A stretch of 64,000 nucleotides of DNA from JBBQYA01 sp031412335 (GTDB taxonomy: Bacteria; Bacteroidota; Bacteroidia; Sphingobacteriales; Sphingobacteriaceae). The position numbers and the translations under genes were made by a program. The stretch covers positions 1-64,000 of the forward strand of contig JANOCT010000004.1 of assembly GCA_031412335.1 (NCBI GenBank), in the 5' to 3' direction. Positions 1 to 8,753 of this stretch are shown here, one piece after another (position 1 is the first letter of the stretch; every line of letters begins with the position of its first letter). The notes under the pieces are model-generated. The model was given only the letters and a program-made list of their open reading frames with translations. It did not search any database and was not told the origin of the DNA.

Positions 1-131
1 CCCCGCTCGTTGCGCGATTTTATCATTTGCACTAGCATAGCTGTATTATCGCTTTTCTTTTCGAGTCTAAATTCAGTTTTTGTGGCTGTATTAAACTCCT
101 GAGTTTCTAAAAGATTATTTGATGAAATCAT
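1..131 (-). CDS. Partial hypothetical protein, N-terminus only (runs off left edge)
   Basis: A minus-strand reading frame opens with ATG at 129-131 and stays open through 43 codons to the window edge. The visible peptide begins MISSNNLLETQEF and is rich in polar and charged residues (N, T, K, E). It has no signal peptide or membrane segment in the part seen. It lies divergent to the LuxR-type gene starting at 300, with about 170 AT-rich bases between them that could hold both promoters. No family can be named from so short a piece. The open frame could be chance, so confidence is limited. Confidence 0.45.
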   Translation of the reverse strand, partial: MISSNNLLETQEFNTATKTEFRLEKKSDNTAMLVQMIKSRNER

Positions 132-299
132 TATGATATAAGTTAAGTTACCATCAATCTTGTTTTTGATTATGTAAAATTGTGTTTAACTTTAGGTTTC
201 TGAAATAGTGACAATCGCTATTTATCAATAGTTTAATAATCGAATACCGATTTTAATAGATTAGCTTAGCCTCTTATAAAAACAAAAATTAGTGCTTTT

Positions 300-1121
300 A
301 TGATGAATGATACGCTTACACAAAGTCTTACAGGTTTGCGCAAAGCAGAATCAATTTATGAGCGGGTAGTAAAACTTTCAGATTATATTTTCAGAGATGA
401 AGAGCTTGCAAACAAACAGGAACGATTGAAGGAATTAACGTTTCTGCTTGATGGTGTTCAGGGAACAGATACCATACTTACCATATTCAATCACATTACT
501 TATGTGCCCGAATTGGAAGTTGGCACCGAAGCCTTTTGGGGAATTTTGCCCAATCAAACCAAAGATGAAAAAATGAAAAATGTGTTGAGCATTTTACATA
601 TTGATTATTCATCTTTTCCATACGAATCGGTAAACTGGTTGATCAAACTATTTCCAACCCTACCTTTTGAAGAGCGGGTTAACATGAAAATTCATCATTG
701 CGGTATTAGGTTTGTTCGCACTGATGGGAAGCAGATACGCTTGTTTTCACAAGGCATTCCGGTGCAGGTGGATGAACAGCGAAATTTTAAGTACACACTT
801 AATTACATTCAAAACATACAGCACTTGTTTAAAAATGATTATGCTCATTATTGGATCAGATTATCTTACGGAGAACTGAATGATAAACTGCACACTTTTC
901 ATTCACTTACAAAAGAAACTACGAAAGGTGACTTACTGTCTGTGAGAGAAAAAGAAATTTTAAAGCTTATAGCCGAGGACATGGATACCAAAACCATTGC
1001 CGAAAAATTGTTCATCAGTGTTAATACCGTTGGCAATCATCGCAGCAACATGATTGAGAGATTAGGCGCGAGAGATACAACGGCGTTGGTGCAGTTAGCA
1101 AAAATGACAGGCATTATTTAA
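300..1121 (+). CDS. LuxR-family transcriptional regulator
   Basis: Predicted DNA-binding regulator of 273 residues. The last 60 or so residues form a LuxR/GerE helix-turn-helix: REKEILKLIAE, then TIAEKLFISVNTVGNHRSNM, then the closing helix. The first 200 residues match no receiver domain, since the phospho-acceptor Asp and Lys pattern is absent; they may be a PAS-like or other ligand-sensing domain, which is inference. Two ATG codons lie in tandem at 300 and 303, and either could start the protein. The gene stands alone, divergent from the clipped gene at the left edge. Proteins of this layout are common as one-component regulators in Bacteroidetes, but the target genes cannot be read from the sequence. 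Confidence 0.85.
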   Translation: MMNDTLTQSLTGLRKAESIYERVVKLSDYIFRDEELANKQERLKELTFLLDGVQGTDTILTIFNHITYVPELEVGTEAFWGILPNQTKDEKMKNVLSILHIDYSSFPYESVNWLIKLFPTLPFEERVNMKIHHCGIRFVRTDGKQIRLFSQGIPVQVDEQRNFKYTLNYIQNIQHLFKNDYAHYWIRLSYGELNDKLHTFHSLTKETTKGDLLSVREKEILKLIAEDMDTKTIAEKLFISVNTVGNHRSNMIERLGARDTTALVQLAKMTGII

Positions 1122-1187
1122 AAGCTGTTTTTAAAAAGTGGATAAAGAGGTTCGTATATACACGAGTTGTAAGCCAATTGCAATTAA

Positions 1188-1499
1188 ATGACTGCTGAAG
1201 AAATATCAAACATTATCAAAGGTGAACTAGACAGTGAGTCTAGTTTTTTTAACCCACACGATGTTGATTTGGAGACTAGTTTAATTATTCCAATAAGACA
1301 GACATATTCAGATTCACTTGATCGCAAAATAAAATATCAATTATGGACTGTTTTAGAAGAAACACCCGATGGAACTGGCTACAAAATATTTTATCACGAA
1401 AGCGAAAACGCCTTTGGATTGGGGATAAAATCAGAAAATAACGAATTGGTTTGTTTAGGAATTTACGGACCTTTTTTAAATACATTAGCTTGCATGTAA
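1188..1499 (+). CDS. Hypothetical protein, 103 aa
   Basis: Small soluble protein with no signal peptide or membrane segment and no recognised domain. The start ATG lies 66 bases after the stop of the LuxR-type gene. Alternating hydrophobic and polar stretches in the second half (YQLWTVLEET, YKIFYHES, LVCLGIYGPF) suggest a small beta-rich or alpha/beta fold. The gene is followed by a degenerate repeat-like sequence at 1508-1600 of a type often found behind orphan genes in Bacteroidetes. It could be an immunity-like or cassette-borne gene, but nothing in the sequence proves that. Confidence 0.55.
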   Translation: MTAEEISNIIKGELDSESSFFNPHDVDLETSLIIPIRQTYSDSLDRKIKYQLWTVLEETPDGTGYKIFYHESENAFGLGIKSENNELVCLGIYGPFLNTLACM

Positions 1500-1507
1500 C
1501 TAGTGAA

Positions 1508-1600
1508 TGCAACTGCCTATAACACGCAGTTTACGCCAATTATTAATGACTGACACTAAAGAAAACCGTTGAGTTTTATATGGGGGCTTTGTTGATATTA
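1508..1600. repeat. Possible degenerate cassette-end (attC-like) remnant
   Basis: Directly behind the 103-aa gene lies a stretch with ACTGCCTATAACACGCAG followed by TTTACGCCAAT and a G-run near 1580. A related arrangement, TTTAACACAGG then CTCGGCAAAAGTGG, occurs near 19925-19950 behind the DUF2490 gene. From memory, sequences of this style recur behind small orphan genes in Flavobacteriia and relatives. The identification is weak because no integrase and no paired cassette is visible. Confidence 0.25.
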
Positions 1601-1644
1601 CTAAATGTGTTTAGCTATCCGGTGTTGAAGAGGAGGTTTGGGCG

Positions 1645-1674
1645 ATGATTTATGAGTTATGAGTTATGAATATT
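1645..1674. repeat. Copy of dispersed ATGAGTTATGAAT-type motif
   Basis: Contains TTATGAGTTATGAGTTATGAA. It is the reverse complement of the ATTCATAACTCATAA-type motifs that flank the S23 gene near 51200-51640 and recur near 55230. It lies in the 412-base gene-poor gap 1500-1911, whose other contents are the putative cassette-end remnant and the terminator at 1741. Confidence 0.5.
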
Positions 1675-1740
1675 GAGAAAAGCCAGGGATGCGGGAATGA
1701 AAATGATTGAAACCATTATTGTACAATTTGACTAATTTAT

Positions 1741-1772
1741 AGCCCAAGATTGAAGCCTTGGGCTATTTTTTT
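1741..1772 (+). terminator. Rho-independent terminator
   Basis: Perfect 8-bp stem AGCCCAAG / CTTGGGCT around a short loop (ATTGAAGC region), followed by ATTTTTTT. It sits 240 bases behind the nearest upstream gene and before the hypothetical gene at 1912. Confidence 0.75.
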
Positions 1773-1911
1773 GAAATATGTTTGATGTGCAAACAGTTGT
1801 GGAGAAAAATACGGTAAAATAACCCATACTTATTTGTTGGTGTTGTATGAATTAATACCTACATTAGTTTATAAATATTTTTTTCTAACCTTTTTAAACA
1901 TAAACAAAGCT

Positions 1912-2634
1912 ATGGCTTCTACAACTGAAACGGGACATGCAAAAAACATTGCTAACCAAATGACTTTAAATGCAATAATTGAAGGTTTTGGGCTGGCGTA
2001 CAGCCCAAGTAATCCGTTATTGAAACTTACTACTATGCAAGCGCAATACACGGATTGCAATGCAAAACAGGGTGTGGTGAATGAGCAAAATGGTAGTTAT
2101 AAACCGCTGGTGAATACGCGTGCGCTGGAATTTAAGCCAGTGCCAGGACTGGTGAGAAAGGTGCGTAATATAGCGAAGAGTAGTGGTGCGAATGATTTGT
2201 GGGTGAAGGATGTGAATACGAGTGTGGCTAAATTGCTGGGTGACCGTGCTGAAAAGGCAGTGGCTACGCCTGATGACCCTGCGGGAACGAGTGCTTCGCA
2301 ATTGAGTTTTGATAATATGACGAATAATTTTCAGTTGCTGGTGGAGGTGTTGAGTAATGAGCCGATGTATGCACCTGCTGAAACGGATGTGAATATTGCA
2401 GGATTGACGGCGAAACATGCTGCTATGAATGCGGTAAATAATGCTGTGAAGCTGGGAAGGATGCCTTATAACAATGCTGTAATTTTTAGAAATAAGGCTT
2501 TGTATGCTAAGGATACTGGTTTGGTAGATGTGTGTGCGGCAGCTAAAAATTATATACGTGGTGTATATGGATTTAAGAGTGCGGAATTTAAGCTGGTGAG
2601 TGGTTTGAGATTTACGCAATTGGCGACAGTATAA
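1912..2634 (+). CDS. Hypothetical protein of a Bacteroidetes orphan family, 240 aa
   Basis: The frame is open from a TTG at 1834, but the ATG at 1912 (MASTTETGHAKNIANQ) looks like the real start, since the upstream codons are AT-rich and have no family-like sequence. The TGHAKN(I/V)AN opening recalls an uncharacterised family seen in Bacteroidetes. The protein is alanine-, asparagine- and lysine-rich, probably helical, and lacks a signal peptide. The coding strand is strikingly G/T-rich, and the 60-base line at 2221 holds 33 G+C, far above neighbouring genes. A strong terminator follows at once, then a 21-bp tandem array. Function is unknown. Composition and setting suggest recent acquisition. 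Confidence 0.8.
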   Translation: MASTTETGHAKNIANQMTLNAIIEGFGLAYSPSNPLLKLTTMQAQYTDCNAKQGVVNEQNGSYKPLVNTRALEFKPVPGLVRKVRNIAKSSGANDLWVKDVNTSVAKLLGDRAEKAVATPDDPAGTSASQLSFDNMTNNFQLLVEVLSNEPMYAPAETDVNIAGLTAKHAAMNAVNNAVKLGRMPYNNAVIFRNKALYAKDTGLVDVCAAAKNYIRGVYGFKSAEFKLVSGLRFTQLATV

Positions 2635-2647
2635 TACGATAAACCTG

Positions 2648-2699
2648 ATTGCCGACTGAGCAAGCCTATTTTGGGTTTGTTCAGCGGCAATTTTTTTTT
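2648..2699 (+). terminator. Strong Rho-independent terminator
   Basis: A long imperfect hairpin opens with ATTGCCGACTGAGCAAGCC and closes with GGTTTGTTCAGCGGCAAT, and ends in nine T. It lies 14 bases behind the stop of the gene at 1912. The loop side contains GGGTTTGTT, the same words that open each unit of the tandem array just downstream. Confidence 0.85.
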
Positions 2700-2715
2700 A
2701 TAGGGATTCGGTTTA

Positions 2716-2904
2716 GGTTTGTTTAGGTGCTAATCGGGTTTGTTTAAGTGCTACTTGGGTTTGTTTAGGTGCTACTCGGGTTTATTTAAGTACTACTCGG
2801 GTTTATTTAAGTGCTACTTGGGTTTGTTTGGTGCTTACTTGAGTTTGTTTAGGTGCTACTTGGGTTTGTTTGATGCTTACTTGGGTTTGTTTAAGTGCTA
2901 CTCG
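2716..2904. repeat. 21-bp tandem repeat array, nine units
   Basis: Nine consecutive 21-base units, each starting GGTTTGTTTA or a one- to three-base variant and ending CTACTTG or CTACTCG, with two more decayed units to about 2945. Because 21 is a multiple of three, one plus-strand frame stays open (2740-2946) and would encode a heptad-like LFKCYSG/LFRCYLG peptide. No start context supports translation, so I treat it as repeat DNA. With the terminator it fills the gap 2635-3118. Bases 2950-3118 are AT-rich and show nothing else. Confidence 0.9.
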
Positions 2905-3118
2905 GATTTGCGATGTGAGAGGTTGGGTTTGCTAATTGGATTTTAGGGTTTGTATCTTACTTCTACCACTTTTATACCTTTTTTTATAAGATAAGAAAAT
3001 ATTAAGTGTAGATATTACTATTTATATTGTAAAATTGAATACTCTTAAAAACTTTAAAATTTACATGTTGATTACAAATTTTTATTAAACCTATTTAATC
3101 TAACTTAAAAATATAAAA

Positions 3119-3988
3119 ATGAAGAAAATTACAATTTTAATAACCCTATTGGTAGTTATGCTTAAATCAAATGCTCAAACATTTGAAAATAATTTTTTAG
3201 GTGATGACTTTATGTTGTATAAAGGGGTTTACTTTAAACTTAAGGAAGATGCTATTTCAGGTTTTAATCATGTATTTTACGAAGACATTAAATATTGCCA
3301 ATCTCTTTATGATAAAAAAGTAATATATCCAGAAACAAAATTTTTTTTCAGAACTGAAAAAGACTCATTAGCTAATAAGATTTTTTTGGTGGATAAAATA
3401 ATTAGTAAAAACGGAAATGTTCATAGTGGTTTAAGTTCATTATATGATAATCCCATTTTCATATTAAAAGATACCGTAACAAAAAAAATTATATACTATA
3501 AATATGACAAACAATATGAGTTCAACTTTCCATTCATTACGACAAAAATCAATTTTGACGAAAAAGCTTTTTGTACAAAAATTGAGAGTCAAAAAGATGA
3601 CTTTACAAACGTATTGAAATTTAACTCACCTATTTCGAATAACTATGAAATTTCACCAATGATAATTTACAAAGAAATTAACGACTCAAAGTCAAAATAT
3701 TTTTTAAGTCTTAGAACAAATGGAAGTACGGTAAATGTGGATGGGACTGGTGTAATTATTCTTTTTAGCGACGGTTCAAAATGGACCAAACCAGTTAAAA
3801 TTAATGTAAAAGCAGGCAAAGATAATTTCATATACACTGCTTTTATAAATTTAACTCCTGAAGACTTAAATATTTTTTCAACTAAAAAGATAAAAAAGTA
3901 TAGATTATACATTTATGATGAAATAATTAATCCGAGTGATGCAGATAAATTTAATATCTATGTAAATTGCATTAAAAACAAACTATAA
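3119..3988 (+). CDS. Secreted hypothetical protein, 289 aa
   Basis: The first 19 residues are a signal peptide (MKKITILITLLVVMLKSNAQ) with cleavage likely after NAQ, so the protein is exported. The rest shows no recognised domain. It contains several beta-like stretches (KYFLSLRTNGSTVNVDG, KIKKYRLYIYDE) and few cysteines (three in the mature part). Very low G+C and A-rich codons match the chromosome background better than the gene before it. It has no operon partner, being 484 bases from the gene upstream and 149 from the one downstream. Function unknown. Confidence 0.7.
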   Translation: MKKITILITLLVVMLKSNAQTFENNFLGDDFMLYKGVYFKLKEDAISGFNHVFYEDIKYCQSLYDKKVIYPETKFFFRTEKDSLANKIFLVDKIISKNGNVHSGLSSLYDNPIFILKDTVTKKIIYYKYDKQYEFNFPFITTKINFDEKAFCTKIESQKDDFTNVLKFNSPISNNYEISPMIIYKEINDSKSKYFLSLRTNGSTVNVDGTGVIILFSDGSKWTKPVKINVKAGKDNFIYTAFINLTPEDLNIFSTKKIKKYRLYIYDEIINPSDADKFNIYVNCIKNKL

Positions 3989-4137
3989 CTATCACTATTT
4001 ATTGATTCTTTAAAAAAACTTTTCATAAATAATTAAATAAAATTACTTTATTGGTAACTCTAATTTGAAAACAAAAATTCTGCAATATTAATCTTATTTA
4101 AAATATTAATATTGAATACAAAAATAAATTCGCCAAA

Positions 4138-4746
4138 ATGATAAACAATCTTAAAAAATTTCTAAATGAAGATCAAGATCCTAAAGCTGTTGAAAAAATT
4201 GCTGGCAAACTTAACGGTCTTTTAATGAATGGAGAAGAAGTAGAATATATAGCCATTCAAAAAAAACCTGCTGTCAATATATCACCTGACTGTGTTGCTT
4301 TAACTAACAAAAGAGTAATTTTTCTTAGACCGAAAAATTTAGGATTGTCAATGGATTTTCAAGATTATATTTGGAAAGATGTGCTTGATTGTCATATAAG
4401 AGAAAGCTTATTTGGTTCTGAATTTACTTTAAGAACTGTAAAAGGAAGCATAAATAAAATTGACTATTTACCAAAATCTCAAGCTAGGAAACTTTATATT
4501 AACGCCCAAGAGCAAGAAGAAAAACAAAAGGAAATTCGAAGGCAATTAGATCTTGAAGAAAAACGAGCGATTGCAGGGAACGTAACTTTAAATGCTGGAC
4601 AAAATTTTATACCTAAACAAACTGAAATAAATACAACTGAAGATCCAATGGCTTCGCTGAAAAAACTGAAATCTCTTTTTGAAAATGAATTAATTAGTCA
4701 AGAAGAATATGATAATAAAAAAGCTGAAATCTTGTCAAAATTATAA
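4138..4746 (+). CDS. PH-domain protein with C-terminal SHOCT domain
   Basis: The first 125 residues resemble a bacterial pleckstrin-homology domain (bPH_3 type): ALTNKRVIFLRPKNLG, then a strand WKDVLDCHIRES, then FTLRTVKG. A charged helical linker follows (QEQEEKQKEIRRQLDLEEK). The last 35 residues are a typical SHOCT motif (DPMASLKKLKSLFENELISQ through EYDNKKAEILSKL). SHOCT segments are thought to mediate oligomerisation or membrane-proximal assembly. There is no signal peptide, so it is cytoplasmic. It converges on the GYF-domain gene at 4777 with only 30 bases between stops. Confidence 0.8.
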   Translation: MINNLKKFLNEDQDPKAVEKIAGKLNGLLMNGEEVEYIAIQKKPAVNISPDCVALTNKRVIFLRPKNLGLSMDFQDYIWKDVLDCHIRESLFGSEFTLRTVKGSINKIDYLPKSQARKLYINAQEQEEKQKEIRRQLDLEEKRAIAGNVTLNAGQNFIPKQTEINTTEDPMASLKKLKSLFENELISQEEYDNKKAEILSKL

Positions 4747-4776
4747 ACAATTATTTATTTAATTGCAAAAATTAGG

Positions 4777-5466
4777 TTAGTATAATGCTAAAGCGGAAGA
4801 TTCAATTGATACAATTTCATATTTTATTGAAGTACCTCTTTCAGTATCTGGAACGTCAAGAGTTAACATTTTTTGCGATGGAATATTCTTGAATGTTAAG
4901 TTTTTTGTTTCTAATATTATTCCATTAGGTTTTAGATATTCAACTTTTACTGAGACTTTATCCATAAGGAAATCAGAGTTATTACTTACTGAAATTTTTA
5001 AATTAGATATTCCACCTATTTCGCGATAAGTGTATTCATTTCTTTCAACAATAACAAAATCTCTGATATTATTTCTAACATATTCATTTTGACGAATTTC
5101 TTCTTTTACATTATTTTTATAAATTGAATCTTCATAATATTCAAAACCAAATTTTCCACATAGGAAGATTATTAATATGACAGCAACTAAATAAAATAGT
5201 CTACTAAAATTGTTTCTTTTTTTTACTTCACTTTTTGCATTAGGGGTATTGAATTTTGGAGGTTGATTTGTTTCTAAATTTTTAGGAAGCGGTGGTGGTA
5301 CATTTTCTAATAGTTCTGATAATTCTGGGATTTTGTCTATTGTAGTCCATTCTTTTAATTCTTTATACCATACTTGAGTGGTTCTATCTAATTTTTTTTC
5401 TTTTAAATCCTCTAAAGAAAATGGGCCTTCTTGACCTGAACTTGTTTGAATAAAATATTTTTTCAT
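4777..5466 (-). CDS. GYF_2 (DUF4339) domain membrane protein
   Basis: Residues 1-55 form a GYF_2/DUF4339 domain: KKYFIQTSSGQEGPFSLEDL, then VWYKELKEWTTIDKIPEL. A proline-rich linker (PPPLPKN) follows, then one membrane helix at about residues 87-108 (LFYLVAVILIIFLCGKFGF). The C-terminal 115 residues are a beta-like domain after the membrane, containing ISNLKISVSNNSDFLMDKV, which recalls an Ig-like or FxLYD-type fold. Known GYF_2 proteins are adaptors binding proline-rich peptides. The partner here is unknown. The gene is convergent with the PH/SHOCT gene and about 200 bases from the restriction enzyme that starts at 5675. Confidence 0.75.
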   Translation of the reverse strand: MKKYFIQTSSGQEGPFSLEDLKEKKLDRTTQVWYKELKEWTTIDKIPELSELLENVPPPLPKNLETNQPPKFNTPNAKSEVKKRNNFSRLFYLVAVILIIFLCGKFGFEYYEDSIYKNNVKEEIRQNEYVRNNIRDFVIVERNEYTYREIGGISNLKISVSNNSDFLMDKVSVKVEYLKPNGIILETKNLTFKNIPSQKMLTLDVPDTERGTSIKYEIVSIESSALALY

Positions 5467-5674
5467 TTTTGTAGTAAATGTAGGTGGTTATTATTTAGCC
5501 AATATAGATGTAAAATTTTGTAACCTAGTTTTAATTTTACTTTCATATTTTACTATTTTAAATAATCTGAGTTTATACTCTAAATAAGAGTATAAAGAAA
5601 CTTTTGGAAATTTTTTAAGGGAAGGTGTGAATACGCAAAAATTGTACATTGCGGAGAAAATCTTCCGTAGAAAA

Positions 5675-8600
5675 ATGAGCATAGACGAGTATATAGCTAA
5701 TATAAATAAAGAGTTTAGGAGAGGGATTGCGACGGAGCATACTTATCGGGGTGATTTGAAGGTATTGATTGAAAGTATTATTCCTCAGATTTCGGTGACG
5801 AATGAACCGAAAAGACAAAGTTGCGGTGCGCCGGATTATATTTTAAATAATAAGGAAATTCCGGTTGGGTATATAGAGGCAAAGGATATTGGGGATAAGG
5901 ATTTGGAGGGTGCTAAGAAAACGGGGAACAAAGAACAGTTTGATCGTTATAAGGCGTCGTTGAATAATTTAATTTTTACTGATTATTTAGATTTTCATTT
6001 ATATGTAGATGGAATATTTGTTACCAAAATTGCTATTGCTGCCCTTCGACCAGCTCAGGGTGACAAAATTGAAATTGTACCGATACCTGAAAACTTTGCA
6101 GCGTTTATAAATTTGATTAAAGATTTTTCGACGCATGTAGGGCAGACGATCAAGAGTTCGAAAAAATTAGCAGAAATGATGGCGGGTAAGGCTCGGCTAC
6201 TTTCGGATGTGATTGAAAAGGCTTTGATGAGTGATGAAATTAACCATGAGAATAGTACGCTGAAAGATCAATTGAATGCTTTTAAGCAAATTTTGATTCA
6301 TGATATAACTGCAAAAGGGTTTGCTGATGTATATGCTCAAACTATTTCGTACGGTATGTTTGCGGCTAGATTGCATGACCCCACTTTACCGACTTTTAGC
6401 CGACAAGAGGCGGCAGAATTAATTCCCAAATCGAATCCGTTTTTAAGAAAGTTGTTTGGCTATATAGCTGGACCAGATTTGGACGATCGGATAAAATGGA
6501 TTGTGGATAGTTTGGTGGAAATATTTTTGGCCTGTAATGTTGAGGAGATTTTAAAAAATTATGGGAAAACGACAAAAATGGAAGATCCGATTATCCATTT
6601 TTATGAAACGTTTTTGAGTGAGTATGATCCGAAATTGCGGAAAGCGCGTGGTGTTTGGTATACGCCTGCACCTGTTGTAAATTTTATAGTACGGGCGGTT
6701 GATGATATTTTGAAAACGGAATTTGATTTGCCCAAGGGGCTTGCGGATAGTAGCAAAACCAAGATACAGGTGGATGTGCAAGGCAAAAAGGTAGAGCAGG
6801 AAGTACATAAAGTGCAAATACTTGACCCTGCTACTGGGACTGGAACTTTTTTGGCGGAGGTGGTAAAACACATTCATCAGAAATTTGCAGGGCAGCAAGG
6901 GATTTGGAGTAATTATGTGGAAACGCATTTGTTGCCTCGGTTGAATGGGTTTGAATTGTTGATGGCAAGTTATGCAATGGCGCATTTGCAATTGGATTTG
7001 CTATTGACCGAAACGGGTTACAAAGCTACCAGCAACCAACGTTTAAGAGTTTACTTAACTAATAGTTTAGAAGAAAGCCACCCAGATTCGGGAACTTTGT
7101 TTGCGAATTGGTTGAGTACGGAAGCAAATGAAGCTAACCATATAAAAAGGGATACGCCTGTAATGTGTGTTATTGGGAATCCGCCGTATAGCGGAGAAAG
7201 TGCTAACAAAGGCGATTGGATAATGAAGCTGATGGAAGATTACAAAAAAGAACCAGGTGGAAAAGAGAAATTAAAAGAACGAAACCCAAAATGGATAAAC
7301 GATGACTATGTAAAGTTTTTACGTTATGGACAGCACTTTATTGAAAAAAACGGAAGCGGTGTTTTGGCTTTTATAAATCCGCATGGCTATTTAGATAATC
7401 CAACTTTTAGAGGAATGCGTTGGAATTTGCTAAAAACGTATGATAAAATTTACACAATAGATTTGCATGGAAATGCGAAGAAAAAAGAAACTGCCAATGA
7501 TGGTTCAGCAGACCAAAATGTATTTGATATTCAACAAGGGGTTTCCATCAATTTATTTGTAAAAACAGGAAAGAAGAAAGCAAATGAATTAGGGAAAGTG
7601 TTTCATTTTGATTTGTTAGGTAAAAGAGATATTAAATACGATTTTTTACTGAAGAATTCAATTAAAAATATTGCTTATAAAGAATTGCAGATTATTGGAC
7701 CTAATTATTTTTTTGCAAATAAAGATTTTGAGGAGCAAATAAGTTTTGAAACCGGTTTTTCTGTTAATGAATTATTTATTGTTAACAATGTAGGTATAGT
7801 AACTGCAAAAGATTCTATTTTAATAAAAGAAAATGAAGAAGATTTAATTAATAGCATTTCAGAAAATTATGCAATTGATATTGATAAGGGTGCTATTAAA
7901 ACAATAACATATAGACCATTCGATAATAAAGTAGTTTATTATAATACAAAAATTATTGAGAGAGCTAGGGAGAAAGTCATGCAGCATTTTTTGTTTAGTA
8001 AAAATATTGGTTTAGTTATCGGTAGACAAGGCCAAGTTGTTGGATCAATGTCTTGGAATTTATCATTCATAACAAATTCCATTATTGACTTTAATTTATA
8101 TTATAGAGGAGGAGGAGTTCTTTTCCCTCTTTACCTCTACCCTGAAACCAACGGACAACAAACCATCGGACAAACCTCAGAAAGAACACCAAACCTAAAT
8201 GCAGACATTGTAAAGGAAATAGCGGAGAAATTAGGTTTAACTTTTACTAATGAAAAGGAAACAGCCAAAGGCACGTTTGCTCCCATTGATATTTTAGATT
8301 ATATCTATGCGGTTTTGCATTCGCCAACGTACAGAGAGAAATATAAGGAGTTTTTGAAAATTGATTTTCCGAGAGTGCCTTATCCAAAAGATGTAAAGAC
8401 GTTTTGGCAATTGGTGAAATTGGGTGGTGAAATACGGCAGATACATTTGTTGGAAAGTACTAGTGTGCCAACTTATGTGACGCAATACCCGATGAATGGG
8501 AATAATGAGGTAGTGAAAATAAGGTATGAGAATGGAAGGGTGTATATAAATGATGAACAATATTTCGGTGGTGTGCCGTTGAAGGCTTGGGAGTTTTATA

Positions 8601-8752
8601 TTGGTGGTTACCAACCTGCGCAAAAATGGCTTAAAGATAGAAAAGGTAGAAAATTAGAGTTTGATGATATTTTACATTATCAACAAATTATTATTGCATT
8701 GTTGGAAACGGATAGGTTGATGGGGGAGATTGATAAAATAAACATTGAATAA
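5675..8752 (+). CDS. Type IIG / type ISP-like restriction-modification protein, single polypeptide
   Basis: One polypeptide carries cleavage, methylation and target recognition. Near the N-terminus is a PD-(D/E)XK nuclease motif (P53-D54 ... E68-A-K70). The N6-adenine methylase core follows, with the AdoMet motif DPATGTGTF at residue 384 and catalytic NPPY at residue 502. The end (LYLYPE, IDILDYIYAVLHSPTYREKY) resembles the type ISP specificity domain. No helicase motor is present, so it is shorter than true type ISP enzymes (over 1500 residues). I chose ATG 5675 (MSIDEYI) over an in-frame GTG at 5627, because relatives as I recall them start with this segment. The coding strand is G/T-rich at both ends and A-rich in the middle (about 7230-8290), which suggests an exchanged recognition domain. 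Confidence 0.88.
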   Translation: MSIDEYIANINKEFRRGIATEHTYRGDLKVLIESIIPQISVTNEPKRQSCGAPDYILNNKEIPVGYIEAKDIGDKDLEGAKKTGNKEQFDRYKASLNNLIFTDYLDFHLYVDGIFVTKIAIAALRPAQGDKIEIVPIPENFAAFINLIKDFSTHVGQTIKSSKKLAEMMAGKARLLSDVIEKALMSDEINHENSTLKDQLNAFKQILIHDITAKGFADVYAQTISYGMFAARLHDPTLPTFSRQEAAELIPKSNPFLRKLFGYIAGPDLDDRIKWIVDSLVEIFLACNVEEILKNYGKTTKMEDPIIHFYETFLSEYDPKLRKARGVWYTPAPVVNFIVRAVDDILKTEFDLPKGLADSSKTKIQVDVQGKKVEQEVHKVQILDPATGTGTFLAEVVKHIHQKFAGQQGIWSNYVETHLLPRLNGFELLMASYAMAHLQLDLLLTETGYKATSNQRLRVYLTNSLEESHPDSGTLFANWLSTEANEANHIKRDTPVMCVIGNPPYSGESANKGDWIMKLMEDYKKEPGGKEKLKERNPKWINDDYVKFLRYGQHFIEKNGSGVLAFINPHGYLDNPTFRGMRWNLLKTYDKIYTIDLHGNAKKKETANDGSADQNVFDIQQGVSINLFVKTGKKKANELGKVFHFDLLGKRDIKYDFLLKNSIKNIAYKELQIIGPNYFFANKDFEEQISFETGFSVNELFIVNNVGIVTAKDSILIKENEEDLINSISENYAIDIDKGAIKTITYRPFDNKVVYYNTKIIERAREKVMQHFLFSKNIGLVIGRQGQVVGSMSWNLSFITNSIIDFNLYYRGGGVLFPLYLYPETNGQQTIGQTSERTPNLNADIVKEIAEKLGLTFTNEKETAKGTFAPIDILDYIYAVLHSPTYREKYKEFLKIDFPRVPYPKDVKTFWQLVKLGGEIRQIHLLESTSVPTYVTQYPMNGNNEVVKIRYENGRVYINDEQYFGGVPLKAWEFYIGGYQPAQKWLKDRKGRKLEFDDILHYQQIIIALLETDRLMGEIDKINIE

Positions 8753-8753
8753 T

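Noticed and set aside
2017..2619. 200-codon minus-strand frame opposite the orphan gene at 1912
   Set aside because: It is very rich in His, Arg, Ile and Ser, as expected of a shadow frame opposite a G/T-rich gene. The plus frame has better codon use and a terminator.
2740..2946. 68-codon open frame inside the 21-bp array
   Set aside because: It exists only because the period is divisible by three, has no start context, and its peptide is pure repeat.
6551..6991. 146-codon minus-strand frame inside the restriction-modification gene
   Set aside because: It is opposite the intact methylase core with its DPATGTG motif, so it is a shadow frame.
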